From a bacterium UBP2_UBA4780 (GTDB taxonomy: Bacteria > Edwardsbacteria > AC1 > EtOH8), in NCBI GenBank assembly GCA_002403115.1, contig DHHE01000112.1:4859-12030 (forward strand): 7,172 nt of DNA, in the 5' to 3' direction. The translations under genes were made by a program, and so were the position numbers. The notes under the pieces were generated by a model. The model ran no database searches, was not told the origin of the DNA, and saw only the letters and a list, made by a program, of their open reading frames with translations. Below, in pieces: positions 1-6,232 of the stretch; positions within the stretch are counted from its first letter, which is position 1; each line of letters starts with the position of its first letter.

Positions 1-1
1 G

Positions 2-232
2 GCCCGGTCGGTCGGCCAGGCGCTGGAGACGATGCTGGGCTTCAGTGAATCGACGATCAAAATTGAACAGGATCCGAATAGGCTGAGGCCGTCGGACACG
101 CCGCTGTTGCTGGGCGATAATAGAAAGCTGGCTGCCGAGACCGGATGGGCACCGGAGCGCGAAGTCGAGGCGTCCCTGGGGGACCTCTTGGACCATTGGC
201 GCAAGCTAACAGCTTCGGGAGGAAGAGGGTGA
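2..232 (+). CDS. GDP-6-deoxy-mannose reductase / GDP-mannose 4,6-dehydratase-like SDR (3' end only)
   Basis: Only the last 76 codons are present and the gene runs off the left edge. The visible tail reads as the C-terminus of an extended short-chain dehydrogenase acting on GDP-sugars: a helix beginning ARSVGQALETMLG, then QDPNRLRPSD, then LLLGDNRKL, then TGWAP, ending SLGDLLDHWRK. The block D-x-x-R-x-RPSD...GD...K...TGW-x-P...DLLD-x-WR is typical of GDP-6-deoxy-D-lyxo-4-hexulose reductase (Rmd) and the closely related Gmd. Such enzymes work in the cytoplasm on the route from GDP-mannose to GDP-rhamnose or GDP-fucose-type sugars. The NAD(P)-binding and catalytic Tyr-Lys regions lie outside the window, so reductase versus dehydratase cannot be settled; the tail favours the reductase. 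Its stop is one base before the next ATG, so the two genes are very likely co-transcribed and translationally coupled. Confidence 0.8.
   Translation, partial: ARSVGQALETMLGFSESTIKIEQDPNRLRPSDTPLLLGDNRKLAAETGWAPEREVEASLGDLLDHWRKLTASGGRG
217..229 (+). promoter_or_regulatory. Ribosome binding site of the cupin epimerase gene
   Basis: GGGAGGAAGAGGG lies just upstream of the ATG at 234, inside the last codons of the preceding gene. It offers two purine-rich cores (GGAGG at 218-222 and GAGGG at 225-229). It supports the 234 start and tight coupling to the upstream reductase gene. Confidence 0.6.
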
Positions 233-233
233 T

Positions 234-689
234 ATGATAGACGGAGTGAAGACCAAGAAGTTGAAGGTGATCCCGGACGAGCGGGGGCGGCTGATGGAGA
301 TGCTGCGTTCCGACGACGAGATGTTCTCCAAGTTCGGCCAGGTGTACCTAAGCACCACCCGCCCCGGGGTGGTCAAGGGCTGGCACTACCACAGGCTGCA
401 GGACGACAACATCGCCTGCGTCCGGGGCATGATCAAGCTGGTGTGCTACGACGGCCGGGAGGGGTCGGCCACCAAGGGGGAGGTCGACGAGTTCTTCATC
501 GGGGAGCACAACCCGATGCTGGTCCGGGTGCCCCGGGGCGTCTACCACGGCTGGAAGTGCGTCTCCGGGCACGAAGCCTACGTTATAAACTGCCCGACCG
601 AGGTCTACAACTACGCACAGCCCGACGAGCAGCGGTTGGACCCGCACCGGAACGACATTCCCTACCAGTGGGGGCGCAAGGACGGGTGA
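234..689 (+). CDS. Short RmlC-like cupin, dTDP-4-dehydrorhamnose 3,5-epimerase family
   Basis: A 151-residue cytoplasmic protein of the RmlC (COG1898-type) cupin family, which epimerises 4-keto-6-deoxy nucleotide sugars. Family marks: the opening DERGRLMEM (residues 15-23), GVVKGWHYH (45-53) with His51 matching the catalytic His of RmlC, VRGMIKLVCYDGREGS (63-78), FFIGEHNPMLVRVP (87-100), GVYHGW (102-107) with the second conserved His105, and PTEVYNYAQPDE (121-132). It is shorter than typical RmlC (about 180-200 residues): the segment after IPYQW is only five residues long, so the part carrying the Asp partner of the catalytic His is missing. In my hand alignment the catalytic Tyr position (VMY in the M. 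tuberculosis enzyme) is Ile118, with Tyr116 and Tyr125/127 nearby. It may therefore be a single-position epimerase or act on a different sugar. It sits between a GDP-sugar reductase and dTDP-glucose dehydratase, so GDP and dTDP substrates are both possible. No rmlD or rmlA is visible. Confidence 0.82.
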   Translation: MIDGVKTKKLKVIPDERGRLMEMLRSDDEMFSKFGQVYLSTTRPGVVKGWHYHRLQDDNIACVRGMIKLVCYDGREGSATKGEVDEFFIGEHNPMLVRVPRGVYHGWKCVSGHEAYVINCPTEVYNYAQPDEQRLDPHRNDIPYQWGRKDG

Positions 690-694
690 ACTTT

Positions 695-748
695 CAACTA
701 ACAACTAACAGACTGCAACTAACGCCGGTTGTTGGCTGTTAGTTGTTA
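695..748 (+). repeat. (CAACTAA)n repeat forming a long palindrome
   Basis: The 97-bp gap between the cupin and rmlB holds three direct copies of CAACTAA (695-701, 702-708, 716-722) and an inverted copy on the right arm (739-746 reads GTTAGTTG). Together they form a perfect 13-bp stem, 699-711 with 736-748. A further inner hairpin is possible (CAACtAAC at 716-723 with GTTGTTG at 728-734, GCCG loop). The right arm is not followed by a T-run, so it is not a standard intrinsic terminator. It looks like a dispersed intergenic repeat or a small mobile palindromic element; an RNA-processing or mRNA-stabilising hairpin is also possible. Confidence 0.75.
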
Positions 749-786
749 TCTGTCCGCAAGATATTGATTGAATTCAAGCGGTATAG

Positions 787-1797
787 ATGAAAAGAATATT
801 AGTGACCGGCGGCGCCGGATTCATCGGCAGCAACTTCATCCACCACATGCTGGCCGCCCATCCCGATTGCCGCATCACCAACCTGGACAAGCTGACCTAT
901 GCCGGCAACCTGGAGAACCTGGCTTCGGCCGATGGCAACCCCAGCTACCGCTTCGTCCGCGGCGACATCTGCGATCCGAAGCTGGTGGCGGAGCTGGCCG
1001 GGGAGGCCGACTGGGTGGTCAATTTCGCGGCCGAGAGCCACGTCGACCGCTCGGTCGACGATCCCTACGTCTTCACCCGCACCAACGTCATCGGCACCCA
1101 CGTCATGCTGGAGGAGTCGCGCCGGGCCGGGGTCAAGCTCTTCCTCCAGGTCGGCACCGACGAGGTCTACGGCAGCGTCGAGCGGGGATCTTCGGTGGAG
1201 ACGGATCCCCTGGAGCCCCGCAGCCCCTATTCGGCCTCGAAGGCGGCGGCCGACCTGCTGGCCCTGTCCTATTTCACCACCTTCGGGATGGATGTCCGGG
1301 TCACCCGCTGCACCAACAACTACGGGCCGTACCAGTTCCCGGAGAAGCTGATCCCATTCTTCGTCACCAACGCCCTCGAGGACAGGGAGCTTCCCGTCTA
1401 CGGGGACGGCAAGAACGTGCGCGACTGGCTTTTCGTGGGGGATCACTGCCAGGCCATAGACTTCGTGCTGGAGAAGGGGTCGGCAGGCCAGGTCTACAAC
1501 ATTGGCGGCGGGCAGGAGATGACGAATCTCGAAATCACCGACATCATCCTGGCCGAGCTGGGCAAGCCCCAATCGCTCAAGAAGCACGTCAAGGACAGGC
1601 CGGGGCACGACCGCCGCTATTCCCTGGACATCTCCAGGATAAGGGGGATGGGCTGGCGCCCCCAGCACTCCTTCGAGCAGGCCGTCCGGGAGACCATCAG
1701 ATGGTACATCGGCAACGAAGGGTGGTGGCGCAGGATCAAGGAAGGCCAGCGCGAGCATCACGAATTCCAGCAGCGCTGGTACCGGGAGAGGAAGTAG
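787..1797 (+). CDS. rmlB: dTDP-glucose 4,6-dehydratase
   Basis: A 336-residue cytoplasmic NAD-dependent extended SDR that converts dTDP-glucose to dTDP-4-keto-6-deoxyglucose, the precursor of dTDP-rhamnose and many other deoxysugars. Visible hallmarks: the Rossmann motif TGGAGFIGSN (residues 7-16), LDKLTYAGN (33-41) typical of RmlB, FAAESHVDRS (80-89), the catalytic triad in TDEVYGS (Thr124, Asp125, Glu126), YSASK (Tyr148, Lys152), the RmlB signature TRCTNNYGPYQFPEKLIP, then GDGKNVRDW and the C-terminal RPGHDRRY. Length matches the family. The start is firm: an in-frame TAG sits at 784-786 directly before the ATG, and the protein opens MKRILVTGG as expected. There is no clear Shine-Dalgarno sequence upstream (the preceding bases are AAGCGGTATAG), unusual next to its neighbours. 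It follows the palindromic repeat and is 54 bp from the next gene, so probably in the same operon. rmlA, rmlC proper and rmlD are not in the window, so the final sugar is uncertain. Confidence 0.95.
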   Translation: MKRILVTGGAGFIGSNFIHHMLAAHPDCRITNLDKLTYAGNLENLASADGNPSYRFVRGDICDPKLVAELAGEADWVVNFAAESHVDRSVDDPYVFTRTNVIGTHVMLEESRRAGVKLFLQVGTDEVYGSVERGSSVETDPLEPRSPYSASKAAADLLALSYFTTFGMDVRVTRCTNNYGPYQFPEKLIPFFVTNALEDRELPVYGDGKNVRDWLFVGDHCQAIDFVLEKGSAGQVYNIGGGQEMTNLEITDIILAELGKPQSLKKHVKDRPGHDRRYSLDISRIRGMGWRPQHSFEQAVRETIRWYIGNEGWWRRIKEGQREHHEFQQRWYRERK

Positions 1798-1851
1798 CCC
1801 ATCGGCCGGCGGGCGCCGCTTGGAAGCCGAAGCAGCAACGGATAAGGAATT

Positions 1852-3159
1852 ATGGACCTCAAGACAAAGATAGAAAAACGACAGGCCAAAATAGCGATCA
1901 TCGGCCTGGGCTACGTGGGCCTGCCCCTGGCGGTGGAGTTCGCCAAGGCCGGGTTCCCTGTGATCGGCATCGACTTGGATAATGACAAGGTATCAAGGTT
2001 GAACTCCGGCAAGAACTACATCCTCGACGTCAAGGACGAAGAGCTCAAAGCCGTGATCCGCTCAGGCAAGTTCAGGGCCACGGCCGACTATGGCGTCCTT
2101 AAAACCTGCGACGCGGTCCACATATGCGTTCCCACGCCCTACACCGCCACCAAGGACCCGGACATCGGCTACATAGTCCAGGCGGCCGAGGGCATCGCCC
2201 GGCATTTGCGCCGCGGGACGCTGGTGATCCTCAAGAGCACCACCTACCCCGAGACCACCTCCAAGGTGGTCAGGCCCATACTGGAGCGCGGCGGCCTCCG
2301 GGCGGGGCGCGACTTCCACTTGGCCTTCTCGCCGGAGCGCATCGACCCGGGCAACAAGCACTTCACCACCGCCACCACCCCGACGGTGGTGGGAGGTTAC
2401 ACCAAAAAGTGCGGCGAGTTGACCAGGCTGATGTACTCGGCCGTCATCAAGAAGGTGGTCATGGTGTCCTCGCCCTCGGCGGCCGAGATGACCAAGCTGC
2501 TGGAGAACATCTTCCGCAGCGTCAACATCGCCCTGGTCAACGAGCTGGCCTGCCTGTGCGAGAGGATGGAGGACATCGACATCTGGGAGGTGGTGGACGC
2601 CGCCGCCACCAAGCCCTACGGCTTCATGCCCTTCTACCCGGGGCCGGGCCTGGGCGGCCACTGCATCCCCATCGACCCCTACTACCTGGCCTGGAAGGCC
2701 AAGGAGTACGACTTCCACACCGATTTCATCGAGCTGGCGGCCGAGACCAACGAGAACATGCCGTACCACGTGGTCAACAAGGTGATCGCCGCCCTGTCGG
2801 ACATCGGCCTCTCCGCCTCCCGCTCCCGGGTGCTGGTGCTGGGGGTGGCCTTCAAGAAGGACATCGACGACATCCGCTCCAGCCCGGCCATCAAGGTCAT
2901 CGAGCTTCTGAAGCCCCGGGTCAAGTCGCTGGCCTATCACGATCCGTTCGTGCCGGCCTTCGCCGAGCACGGCTTGTCCATGAGGTCGGCCAGGCTGACC
3001 AGGGAGCTGCTGCGGAAGACGGACTGCGTGGTCATCACCACCAACCACAGCTGCTACGATTACAGGGACATAGTCAGGCAGGCCCGGCTGGTGGTGGACA
3101 CCCGAAACGCCACCAAGGGGATAAAGAGCCGGAAGGTGGTGAAGATAGGAAGGAAATGA
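1852..3159 (+). CDS. Nucleotide-sugar 6-dehydrogenase, UDP-GlcNAc/UDP-ManNAc type
   Basis: A 435-residue cytoplasmic enzyme of the UDP-glucose/GDP-mannose dehydrogenase family, which oxidises C6 of a UDP-sugar to a carboxylate with two NAD+, giving a UDP-uronate for polysaccharide assembly. Domains in order: N-terminal NAD-binding Rossmann fold with GLGYVGLP (residues 18-25), CVPTPY and LKSTTYP; FSPERIDPGN from residue 159 with Glu162; the central helical domain with EMTKLLEN (Lys215, Asn219); the catalytic-Cys motif GLGGHCIPIDPYY (Cys271); and a C-terminal UDP-binding domain with GVAFKKDIDDIRSSPA. SPERIDPGN and HCIPIDPYYL point to the WbpA/WecC/TviB-like UDP-HexNAc group rather than plain UDP-glucose dehydrogenase, but substrate cannot be fixed from sequence alone. 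AAGGA at 1844-1848 precedes the ATG. Its TGA overlaps the ATG of the lipoprotein gene (ATGA, 3156-3159), and a terminator-like hairpin follows within 20 bp. Codons are strongly C/G-ending. Confidence 0.93.
   Translation: MDLKTKIEKRQAKIAIIGLGYVGLPLAVEFAKAGFPVIGIDLDNDKVSRLNSGKNYILDVKDEELKAVIRSGKFRATADYGVLKTCDAVHICVPTPYTATKDPDIGYIVQAAEGIARHLRRGTLVILKSTTYPETTSKVVRPILERGGLRAGRDFHLAFSPERIDPGNKHFTTATTPTVVGGYTKKCGELTRLMYSAVIKKVVMVSSPSAAEMTKLLENIFRSVNIALVNELACLCERMEDIDIWEVVDAAATKPYGFMPFYPGPGLGGHCIPIDPYYLAWKAKEYDFHTDFIELAAETNENMPYHVVNKVIAALSDIGLSASRSRVLVLGVAFKKDIDDIRSSPAIKVIELLKPRVKSLAYHDPFVPAFAEHGLSMRSARLTRELLRKTDCVVITTNHSCYDYRDIVRQARLVVDTRNATKGIKSRKVVKIGRK
3147..3155 (+). promoter_or_regulatory. Ribosome binding site of the lipoprotein gene
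   Basis: AGGAAGGAA lies at the very end of the dehydrogenase gene. Its second AGGA (3151-3154) is 7 bases from the ATG at 3162; its first (3147-3150) is 5 bases from the ATG at 3156. It supports translation starting at one of these two ATGs, ahead of the terminator-like hairpin, but does not decide between them. Confidence 0.55.
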
Positions 3160-5999
3160 ATATGAGCGGAATCGAGCGCCCTGGGAGTAAAACGCCCAGG
3201 GTGCCTTTCTTTGTGCACAAAGCGCTGGCCTTGGCGGCGTTGATGACGACGCTGGCGGCCTGTGCCGGCGCGCCTTCATCCCAAAAGGGCCTCGGCGGGA
3301 AAACGGCCCGGGAGGCGGCGGAGCCCGGGTGGGCTTTCACCTCCATGAGCTGGTCCCTGGATGGCGGGGTTTTAAGGGACACCGGAAGCGCCAAATCCCA
3401 CGCCGTCCTGTTGTCTGCGATGGATCCCTCGCATGCCTGGGTGGAGGCTGAACTGACGGTGGGGGGAAGCACCGGGACCGGCTGGAAGGTGGCCGGGGTG
3501 TCGCTCTACCAAGACATCCGCAATTACTGGCATCTGGCATTGGTCGAGGCGCCCGAATCGATGGGAAGCGGCCGCTTCGTTGAGCTCAAGCTCATGCGGG
3601 ACGGGCAATGGGGCGCGGAGTCCGCTTTCGAAGGACTTGTTCCGGCCAAGTCGGAGGGCGCCGATCTGAGATGGGAGAACGGGCGCAGATACCGCCTGAG
3701 GATCGAGTCGGATGGCCGGTCTGTCGCGGGCCGGGTGTGGGACGGGCAGGGGCGGCTGGCGGCGGAGATCGAACAGGGCCTGCCGGCTGAAGAAGCGCGT
3801 CCCTCTTTCCCGGGCGCCGACAATTGCGGTTTTGTCGTCGATATCCTGAAGTTCACCCACTCAGACGCGCCCGGGACGAAAACCGGTAGCCGGGACGTAT
3901 CCTCGGCGGCTGTTGCCGGGTTTCATACGGTCGTGGCGGACAGCGGCATCCATTGGCTGCGGGCGCCTGATGGGGGGAAAACCCTGTCCATCGGATGCGA
4001 ATGGGTGAAATACCGTGAGATCTGGTGCCAGGCCCTGGGATACTCCCCCTATCACAGAAACACAGAAAAGCTGTTCGGTTCGGAAGCTGCGTGGGCCAGG
4101 GACGTTGCGGACAAACTGCTGTCCTGGGGTTTCAATACCACCGGCCAGTCGGATAAAAATGAAGAGATCACCTGCCAAGGACTGGCCTACGCGCCGATAC
4201 TGAGGATGGGCCAGGGATTCTGCGACATCGCCTCGATAGTGCAAAAGACATACTGGACAGGCTTTCCCGATGTTTTCGACCCCAGGTTCAAGCGCTACTG
4301 CCGGATGGCGGCCGAGAACCAATGCCGGCCCTGGCGGGAGGATCCCAGGCTCCTGGGCTATTACATCGACAATGAGCTGGAATGGTTCGGAAAAGACCAC
4401 CGGCCGTGGTCGCTCTTCACCAGCGCCATGAAGCTGGGACCGGGGAGCCACGCCAAGCTGGCCGCGGTCGGGCTGCTGCGGCAAAGGCACGGGCGGATTG
4501 GCGGATTCAACTCGACCTGGGGCGCAGGCATCAAGTCCTGGGAGGCATTGGCCGAAACATCGCTGGCCCTGGCCCCCGGCAACAAGGCTGCCATCGATGA
4601 CGCCGAAGCCTTCGCGGCCCTTTGCGCCGAGGAGTACTTCAGGATCACCACGGACGCCATCCGCCGTGCCGACCCCAACCACCTGGTGCTGGGCTCCCGT
4701 TTCGCCTGGCTGGCCCCGGAGCCGGCCTGGGCGGCCGCCGGCAGGCATTGCGACATCGTGTCCTTCAACAGCTATCCCAGGGTGGACATGTTTTCCGGGG
4801 ACATACCGGGCCTGAGGGACAGCCTGGAGAATCGCCACAGGCTGTGCGCCAGGCCTTTTTTGATTTCCGAATGGGGATTCCCGGCCCTGGATGCCGGACT
4901 GCCCAGCACCAAGGGCGCCGGGATGAGGGTCGACGACCAGGCCCAGCGGGCTTACTGCGCCGCCAGGTTCCAGGAGGAGGCGCTATCCCTGCCCTTCGTG
5001 GTGGGAACCAGCTGGTTCATGTGGGCCGACGAGCCGGCCCTGGGCGTGACCGACAGCTTTCCGGAGAACAGCAACTACGGCCTGGTCGACGTCAGGCACC
5101 GGCCGTATCTACGGGTGGCCTCGGCTCTGGCCTCGGTCCACCGGAAGGCCGGTGCCATCCACGCCGGCCTAAGCCGCCGATCGACGGCCGACAGCCTGCG
5201 CCGTGTGCTGGCGTCAAGGTACGGCGCCGGGAACGGAGGGCCCAGGCCCTCGGTGCGGATGAGGCGGGGAAGGCTGGTGATCGACAACGGGGACGTCAGG
5301 CTGGTGCTGACACCGGGTAAAAGCGCGGGACTGGACAGCATATTCTGGCACGGCATTCCGGTGGGCGGCTATCATCCCCTGTTATGGCAGAGGAGGCAAG
5401 GCGACGGCTGGCTCAGGCCCGACCGGATAACCGGATTCGAGATCGGGAACACGGCGGGAAACGGTCTGACGCTTTCATTCCGGGCCGAAAAGGCGCCGGC
5501 CGACACCGCTTGGTGCGGTTTTTCCATCTCGTTCCGGATAACCGTGCCCCCGGCCGGCTCGTTTTTCCTGGCCGAGGTCACCGGCATCGCCAGCCTGGAC
5601 CTCAGGCCCTGGGAGCTGGCCGGATACTACCATTACATTCCTTCCTGGCTGGGCGGGGGAACGGCCGGGGACATTCCTCTGGTGCCTGATGTCCCCGATT
5701 ACTGGCTGGAGCGCGGGGGGTGGTACGACCAGGCACTCGGCCTGCATTACGGGGCGTTGGACCTGGGCAGGGGCCGTTGGTCCTTCCATCCGTACCTCGA
5801 CAGTCTGGGGTTCCAGCATCCTGATATCTTCATGCCGACCAGGTGTCCCATGTCCTATGGTGAGCCTTATCTGGTTGGGGACGGGCCTCTGGTCATCTTC
5901 ATGGGCCGGGATGATACGCGCAAACAGCCCTGGACGAAGGCCGCCTTCCAAGCCTGGCATTGGCTCGAGCAGGCGAAACTTGAGGAACAAAGCCCTTGA
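3156..5999 (+). CDS. Lipoprotein glycoside hydrolase, GH50-agarase-like clan-A barrel with flanking beta-sandwich domains
   Basis: About 947 residues. The N-terminus has a lipoprotein signal: a hydrophobic stretch from FFVHKALALAAL to the lipobox LAAC, with Cys36 the predicted lipidated residue. Three regions follow. Residues about 45-240 look like a jelly-roll, concanavalin-like module (VSLYQDIRNYWHLAL, RYRLRIESDGRSVAGRVWDG). Residues about 250-665 are a retaining TIM-barrel hydrolase: WGFNTTGQSD, then GYYIDNELEW with Glu407 as likely acid/base, DPNHLVLGSRFAW, CDIVSFNSYPR, PFLISEWGF with Glu572 as likely nucleophile, and VGTSWFMWADEPALG...NYGLVDV. The DNE-x-x-W motif, the roughly 165-residue spacing of the two Glu and the final barrel block resemble GH50 beta-agarases. 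Residues about 690-947 are beta-rich, perhaps a mutarotase-like sandwich. Substrate is unknown; in this context it may cut the locus's own polymer, or a foreign galactan. Start is uncertain: ATG 3156, ATG 3162, or GTG 3213, the last giving a compact signal peptide. Codon use is looser than in the dehydrogenase upstream. Confidence 0.85.
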   Translation: MNMSGIERPGSKTPRVPFFVHKALALAALMTTLAACAGAPSSQKGLGGKTAREAAEPGWAFTSMSWSLDGGVLRDTGSAKSHAVLLSAMDPSHAWVEAELTVGGSTGTGWKVAGVSLYQDIRNYWHLALVEAPESMGSGRFVELKLMRDGQWGAESAFEGLVPAKSEGADLRWENGRRYRLRIESDGRSVAGRVWDGQGRLAAEIEQGLPAEEARPSFPGADNCGFVVDILKFTHSDAPGTKTGSRDVSSAAVAGFHTVVADSGIHWLRAPDGGKTLSIGCEWVKYREIWCQALGYSPYHRNTEKLFGSEAAWARDVADKLLSWGFNTTGQSDKNEEITCQGLAYAPILRMGQGFCDIASIVQKTYWTGFPDVFDPRFKRYCRMAAENQCRPWREDPRLLGYYIDNELEWFGKDHRPWSLFTSAMKLGPGSHAKLAAVGLLRQRHGRIGGFNSTWGAGIKSWEALAETSLALAPGNKAAIDDAEAFAALCAEEYFRITTDAIRRADPNHLVLGSRFAWLAPEPAWAAAGRHCDIVSFNSYPRVDMFSGDIPGLRDSLENRHRLCARPFLISEWGFPALDAGLPSTKGAGMRVDDQAQRAYCAARFQEEALSLPFVVGTSWFMWADEPALGVTDSFPENSNYGLVDVRHRPYLRVASALASVHRKAGAIHAGLSRRSTADSLRRVLASRYGAGNGGPRPSVRMRRGRLVIDNGDVRLVLTPGKSAGLDSIFWHGIPVGGYHPLLWQRRQGDGWLRPDRITGFEIGNTAGNGLTLSFRAEKAPADTAWCGFSISFRITVPPAGSFFLAEVTGIASLDLRPWELAGYYHYIPSWLGGGTAGDIPLVPDVPDYWLERGGWYDQALGLHYGALDLGRGRWSFHPYLDSLGFQHPDIFMPTRCPMSYGEPYLVGDGPLVIFMGRDDTRKQPWTKAAFQAWHWLEQAKLEEQSP
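3176..3212 (+). terminator. Terminator-like hairpin inside the 5' end of the lipoprotein gene
   Basis: GCGCCCTGGG (3176-3185) pairs with CCCAGGGTGC (3195-3204) over ten positions with one G-U, across a 9-base loop (AGTAAAACG). CTTTCTTT follows at 3205-3212. This has the form of a Rho-independent terminator for the upstream sugar-nucleotide genes. It begins 17 bp after the dehydrogenase stop, yet falls inside the lipoprotein reading frame if the ATG at 3156 or 3162 is used. Translation from those ATGs would run over the hairpin and could suppress it; alternatively the lipoprotein starts at GTG 3213 right behind it. Confidence 0.65.
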
Positions 6000-6024
6000 C
6001 AAAACTAACCGTTTGCGGTATAAT
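5996..6024 (+). promoter_or_regulatory. Consensus sigma70-type promoter for the leader and SLBB gene
   Basis: TTGACA at 5996-6001 and TATAAT at 6019-6024 are separated by exactly 17 bp, a perfect match to the housekeeping consensus. The -35 box overlaps the TGA stop (5997-5999) of the lipoprotein gene. Transcription should begin near 6030-6032. It gives the export gene a promoter independent of the upstream genes. Confidence 0.85.
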
Positions 6025-6070
6025 CGTTAACGTTGAATTTTACGAGGTGACGGCAGGGGCGCGTTAACGT
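6025..6070 (+). repeat. Paired CGTTAACGT motifs at the predicted transcription start
   Basis: CGTTAACGT occurs identically at 6025-6033, immediately after the -10 box and across the likely start point, and at 6062-6070, 37 bp downstream. The core CGTTAACG is its own reverse complement. Two identical palindromes at a strong promoter look like operator half-sites or paired operators for a regulator I cannot name. An RNA role is less likely for the first copy because part of it would lie upstream of the transcript start. Confidence 0.5.
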
Positions 6071-6228
6071 CAGAAGGATATCCGGCAGAAGCACATCGGG
6101 TCGGCCCATGACCAGGGCTCATCAGGGCCTTTTGTAAGGTATCCTTTGGCGGCGCCCAAAAGACAGGGGAAACACGGTCGGCTGCGGTCAGCGACGATCG
6201 GGCGCCATGGAAGCGTCCGGTCTTTTTT
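6031..6228 (+). ncRNA. Structured leader RNA or small RNA ending in an intrinsic terminator
   Basis: About 195 nt lie between the strong promoter and a T6 terminator. Stems visible by hand: (1) 6073-6082 with 6138-6147, ten pairs including AAGGATA/TATCCTT; (2) inside it, a small hairpin around 6103-6119 (GGCCC/GGGCT) or, alternatively, GGTC 6099-6102 with GACC 6110-6113; (3) GGCGCCC 6151-6157 with GGGCGCC 6200-6206; (4) inside that, GTC-GCTG with CAGC-GAC at 6177-6195 around a CGGT loop; (5) the terminator at 6196-6222. Stems 3 and 5 use the same bases at 6200-6205 and exclude each other, as in an antiterminator/terminator switch. AAAAGAC 6158-6164 can also pair with GTCTTTT 6220-6226, which with stem 3 would make a pseudoknot. 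I see no match to the GEMM (c-di-GMP), cobalamin, SAM, 4.5S, RNase P or 6S consensus. It could be a riboswitch-like leader of the SLBB gene or a free-standing sRNA. Confidence 0.55.
6196..6228 (+). terminator. Intrinsic terminator at the end of the leader
   Basis: GATCGGGCGC (6196-6205) pairs with GCGTCCGGTC (6213-6222) over ten positions, with two G-U pairs, around a 7-base loop. Six consecutive T residues follow at 6223-6228. It lies 57 bp before the ATG of the SLBB gene, the placement expected of a transcription attenuator. Its left arm is shared with the alternative stem to 6151-6157. Confidence 0.7.
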
Positions 6229-6232
6229 ATGC

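Noticed and set aside
743..788. A promoter for rmlB in the palindromic gap (TTGTTA or TATAGA boxes).
   Set aside because: No pair of -35 and -10 boxes at acceptable spacing could be found.
799..1761. Long minus-strand open frame opposite rmlB, and similar ones opposite the dehydrogenase and hydrolase.
   Set aside because: Low-complexity Val/Gly/His/Pro-rich translations without domains, explained by high GC and biased codons on the real coding strand.
6095..6129. Hammerhead-ribozyme-like string on the minus strand (CTGATGAG followed by a GCCC/GGGC stem).
   Set aside because: The segment after the stem reads CGACC rather than the required CGAAA-type core, and I see no promoter on that strand. 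It is most likely a by-product of the leader's inverted repeats.
6108..6137. Possible 9-codon leader peptide (MTRAHQGLL) in the structured leader.
   Set aside because: There is no Shine-Dalgarno sequence before the ATG and no run of regulatory codons, so chance is the simpler explanation.
6031..6228. c-di-GMP (GEMM), cobalamin, 6S, SRP or RNase P RNA identity for the leader.
   Set aside because: None of their conserved core strings are visible; size and terminator alone do not justify a family name.
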